Assembly (NCBI RefSeq): GCF_000276665.1
Contig: NW_004955404.1
Span: 32,882,097-32,946,096 of the forward strand
DNA from: Chinchilla lanigera
Taxonomy: Eukaryota; Chordata; Mammalia; Rodentia; Chinchillidae
Direction of reading: 5' to 3'
Length of the DNA stretch: 64,000 bases
Shown here: positions 60,046 through 64,000 of the stretch, piece by piece
Position numbering within the stretch: position 1 is the stretch's first letter
Layout: each line of letters starts with the position of its first letter
Translations under genes and position numbers: made by a program
The notes under the pieces: model-generated
Told to the model about the DNA's origin: nothing
Databases searched by the model: none
Seen by the model: the letters and a program-made list of their open reading frames with translations, nothing else

Positions 60046-63000
60046 AAAATATGTTTTAGTTTTTTTTTTCTTAGCTAATTTAAGAGACTGAAAAAGTGGA
60101 TCTAGTGATGTTGCCTACAAATTTGGTTACCATAATTATGGTATAAAGTGATTTGAATTAATGATATACTAGTAATGATGACTAGGAAAGAATATGTATT
60201 TTGAGTCAGAATCTAATGGGATAAACTGAATGATCTGATAAAAAAGATAAACTGTCTTTCTGCATTTTTTTACTATAGTGTAGACATTACAAGACATTTT
60301 AAGTTATGTAAGGTGAGATGAAGTAATTTGCGGAGAAAGTGGTATGAGTAGTTTTAGGTAGAACAACTTTGGGAAACAATAGAATATGGAACTGAAAATT
60401 TCAAGTTCAGAACCCATCCTTATGAATACTTACAAATTTTCTGATGGATGTTTTAGGTAAAGAAAAATATCTCCTCACAAAATTTTATTTTTTTATGATA
60501 TTGAGTTGAAAATACAAGGATCATTTTCAGTATGGCATTTCAGCATGTAATCTGCTTTTATGTGTGTATCACCGTGGTGTGATGAAAGGAATAATAGCAT
60601 AAATTCCATTACTAAACTAATTGGGAATTAAAGTTTTGAAATTACTGTTTTCTTCTTAGCATAAATTAACAATGGCAAGAGTGCAGGAAATAATCTTTGT
60701 AGAAATTCTTGTACATGGGTACAGAGTTGTTGATTTTACACCTAATGATGTATGTGTAAAGCCATTGTACTGTTATCTCCCTGGGTTGGCAATTTAACAA
60801 TGGAACAATTAACCACGGTGTTAACACATTCTAACAGAGCTTCAGAATAGTACAAAAAAAGGTTAGTACTACCCCAGATTTTAGCTCTGGAGAAAAGACC
60901 AAAAGCCTTTTACTTGCACAAGTAAAATAATAATTTGAAGATCAGAGGTGACTGTAAGCAATAGTAAACTACAGATTAAATTTGAGAAGGAAATGGGATC
61001 CTTCTTTACTGACCCCTACCTCCATCCCTTCCTTCCTCCCTTCCACGCATGTCTTTCTCTCATTTTATGAATGGATCTCCTAAAGGAGAAAAAAAGCTGT
61101 AATATCTCAAATTTTATTTAAATTTTGGTGCATAATATTGCATGAAATAAGTATATGAGCAAGCTTATAACCTTGGTGTGTAACAAATATGCAAATTAAA
61201 TGGAATCAACACTTCAGAAAAGTATAAATTCAAATTACATGCATGATGGATAATTTTTTTAAAAAAACGGAGTGTAAATTGCTGTCATTGTGAAGAACAC
61301 TGACTGTTAAACTATAGGTGTTTTATTCTACAAGCCTTGTCCACTGAGTTCTGTGTGTTCCTGCTTGCTTCCCACTGTTTGGACTACAAAGAAACCAGTA
61401 CCATGGCAGGCATGTGCTGAGCTCAGTGTATTACTGTCACGTTGCCCTCTGTTCTTTTCCTGCCAAATTAACTCTGGATCTTAAGCTTGGATCTTAATGT
61501 GTTGCTGTGATGGTGATAAACATATAACAGGCTCAGAGAGTGAAATTACACGAAACTGCTGTAATAAAATGATCCAGGATATTGTTACATTAACTTTTAA
61601 GGTCATCATTGAAGTAAATTGAGAGGTATTTTCCTAGAAATAGCCAGGATTCCTGATACTACATTTTTTGACTTTTTGGACTCAAATTATACCATGAGTT
61701 AATGCAATCACAGTTAAATAAGCTAAGTAAATTTAAAAAGCAAAACCAACTAAATGAAAGACTATTAACATTTTCTGCATATTAACAGATTAAGAAAACA
61801 ATTTCAGATACTGTGGGAAATGATTGTTGCATGAATCAACCTATCTCAGAAAACAGACTTTTTTGAGATTTGTTGTAGAGTTGTAGATTTTATTAATGAC
61901 CTATAATGGTTATAATTAATATTTTTATCCTCTAAATAGGACTGATTTCATCTAATGGCTATGATTGAGATAATTTTGATTGCCTTTTTCCTATTTAGTT
62001 TCTATTTCCAGCATTGCTTTTGGCTGTAACTGCCTTCCTGAGGTTTTCTTTAAGGTTGTCAATTGCTGGAATTGTAATTGTTATTAAAAGAAATTGGTAT
62101 GGTCAACATAGATGTGGGTCATTTTTAAATATTCACTATTGTATCTTTAGCTTGACTTTGTGGAAGAGCCTAGGAGCAGCGGGTCAATTTGAAATTTCAA
62201 GGCATTAAATTTCCCCTGCACCCTATTTTTTTTAAATTTAGTGTGATCTACCTATTTGAGAGTCTTATGACTTCATGTGTGAATAAACTTGTAAATGCAC
62301 AGTCCTGTTCTGAAATATGAATTTAATTATGGATGCTATTTTACTTCATGCTAACCTTAATATCCTAGATGACTGGATTTTTATGCCTTTCGGTATATTT
62401 CCAAATATTTTGTCAAATTTATCATACTTTTTTTACTTTCCTTGTTGCTGCTCTACTTATAGTCTTCTGTGTATTTGTAGAATATTGTAATTAATAAGAG
62501 TTTACACTCGGTGGTTAATTTCAGTGTTTACTGCACATCTCTTGATGTGACGATCACTTCATGGCTATCTTAGCATTTGTGGCACACACATGCACCACAC
62601 ACAAACAGCAGCTCTTTTTTAAAAAAATGGTATTGCTTTAAAAATTAATGTGTCATTTAGACATCAGCCAAATGAGATGATATTTCTTTTAGATCATGTT
62701 ACATAAAAACTCTTGGTTCACACTGATGAAAAAGTATAATATCTTGATTTGTGGGCTGACAGTTTATAAAAAAAATTATAACAAGAATTTTTCTATAGCA
62801 CATCAGAGGAACTGAAAAATGGAGCTGTATCCTGTTATGATAAACTAATGGAGAATATACAGATAAATGCCTTCACAGTTCTTCAAAAGAAATAGCATAG
62901 AAAAAATGACAAAACTCATGGTGAGTGAGTTGGATGGATGGTGCCATGAGGAGGGTACTTCATTAGGGTTCTCCTTACATTAAACTTCCTCCAGTCCTAG

Positions 63001-63299
63001 TTATAATCTTCCCATTGAAAGTAATGAGGGACTTTACATCATCTTATTGAAAGTCATTTCAGTGAACTATAACCATCTCAGCGAAAGTAACATGGAATCT
63101 TTAGTACTTAAACAATTAGGAATTACCTTGGAGAATAGCATTAAAGAACTAGACAGAAGAAATGTTTGAGATTCTTGCTTTAAGAATATGTGATTAGTGT
63201 AAACTAATAGTGATTAGTTTATTCAGTGCTAGCTTAAAGAACATTTTAGAATGTTTTTTGTAAGTATGGCCATTAGGCAAAGTAAAGGGACACCTAAAT
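60046..63299. other. Unique AT-rich intron
   Basis: No repeat family or exon recognised. A pyrimidine patch (ccatcccttccttcctccct) lies near 61022. The + frame 62014-62208 has no known domain. Confidence 0.45.
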
Positions 63300-63500
63300 T
63301 AATGTCATAACGAAGTCCTGGAAGGAGCAGGTCTGTGAACTTGGACAAATCACTTAAACTTCTAGGCTTGGTGTCTTCCATTAAAATGGAAACCAGATTG
63401 TAATACTACCTTCTCCCGAGGTAGCATCTTAGAAGTAATTGAGAAAACCCATGTCGAAGGGCTGCTTACAATGCCTGGCAGTCTTGACTAAAGGAAATTG
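63300..63500 (+). mobile_element. MIR, forward
   Basis: 'gtctgtgaacttggacaaat', 'cacttaaacttctaggcttg', 'aaaatggaaaccagattgta' and 'gctgcttacaatgcctggca' follow the MIR core and 3' half. Confidence 0.7.
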
Positions 63501-64000
63501 TGTGTATAAAGTGACTTAAGAGACACAGTTAAGCACAGAAGGTCCCCTTAGGTCCCCTTTACATTCACTCTTCTTCCCCTCTGCATTCTCTCCCCTTCCA
63601 TTCCTCTTTGTTCCTGGATACATGGTAAGCATTTTGGGACCATCCAAGTAATTACACTTTTGCTGCTTTATGTTTTGAGTGATCCCTTATTTTGTAGTTA
63701 GGATTGTAGGTTTCAATGGCCTTAAAAACTTCCGTATTTGAAGTACCATCCCAATACATGACTAAGTTCTGTTTTGTACCTGTGGTCCCAAACTGTATTA
63801 TTTCTACTGAAAGTATTTACAGCTATATGAAATGAATTACTATTTTTTTAACTGTTAGTGTACATCAGGGAAGTTCATTTGATTCTTTTAAAAGTAATAT
63901 TTAAAATAATTGTAAGGATTCTAGCCATTCTGCCTACCACCATCAATGAATGGTTCTTAAAATATTATTTATGTTTGGGTTGACCTGAAGAGATTTGTCT

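Larger units (their letters stand above)
22944..64000 (+). other. KLF12: KLF12 downstream intron (partial)
   Basis: This is inferred to be the intron after the exon ending at 22943. The next KLF12 exon, which should begin with codons for SPNVHNYPD and carry the PVDLS CtBP motif, was not found before 64000. The sequence is AT-rich intron with interspersed repeats. Confidence 0.75.

Overview
The window is a piece of mammalian nuclear genome, almost certainly from a rodent. It is one long stretch of intron around a single recognisable coding exon. Evidence for a rodent: about a dozen copies of an ID-like, tRNA-derived SINE ('ggggatttagctcag...tggtaccgg'), several B1-type (7SL-derived) SINEs, one B1-dID composite, MaLR-type LTRs and rodent-style L1 tails. 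The combination of B1, B1-dID and a young ID-like family fits a non-muroid mouse-related rodent, for example a castorimorph such as a kangaroo rat or pocket mouse. That placement is inference.

The only gene I can support is KLF12, on the + strand. One 90-nt, phase 0/0 coding exon (22854-22943) carries the MLMLDGMPAVRVKTELL segment near the KLF12 N-terminus, with a strong acceptor and donor. Everything to its left (1-22853) is read as the upstream intron and everything to its right (22944-64000) as the downstream intron. Neither the preceding start-codon exon nor the next large exon (PVDLS region) was found here. The other open frames are short and fall in repeats or unremarkable intron, so they are not annotated as genes.

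Layout. 1-5 kb: two mariner remnants in opposite orientation, an old L1M fragment, a young SINE. 5-10 kb: an old L1M tail broken by SINEs and a 100-N gap, a B1, a hAT-type element split by a SINE, a B1-dID. 10-23 kb: a MER20-like element next to an L1 tail with target-site duplications, a tandem duplication, MIRs, then the exon. 23-36 kb: microsatellite, an antisense-oriented solo LTR with a clear core promoter, a 3.4-kb 5'-truncated L1 with a 15-bp target-site duplication, and an old HAL1/L1M element. 36-48 kb: mostly unique sequence with MIRs, a small retroinsertion of unknown source, a B1, a purine tract and an 80-bp hAT MITE with an 8-bp target-site duplication. 48-60 kb: MaLR/MLT1-type LTRs, SINEs, L1 and HAL1-like pieces. 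60-64 kb: unique intron with one MIR.

I found no novel gene system. The most useful observations are the KLF12 exon (two apparently extra residues and a SUMO-type motif), the antisense LTR promoter with a CCAAT/X-box/TATA array, the MER20-like element in KLF12, the hAT MITE, and a probable assembly artefact at the N gap. Repeat family names come from memory of consensus sequences and need RepeatMasker confirmation.
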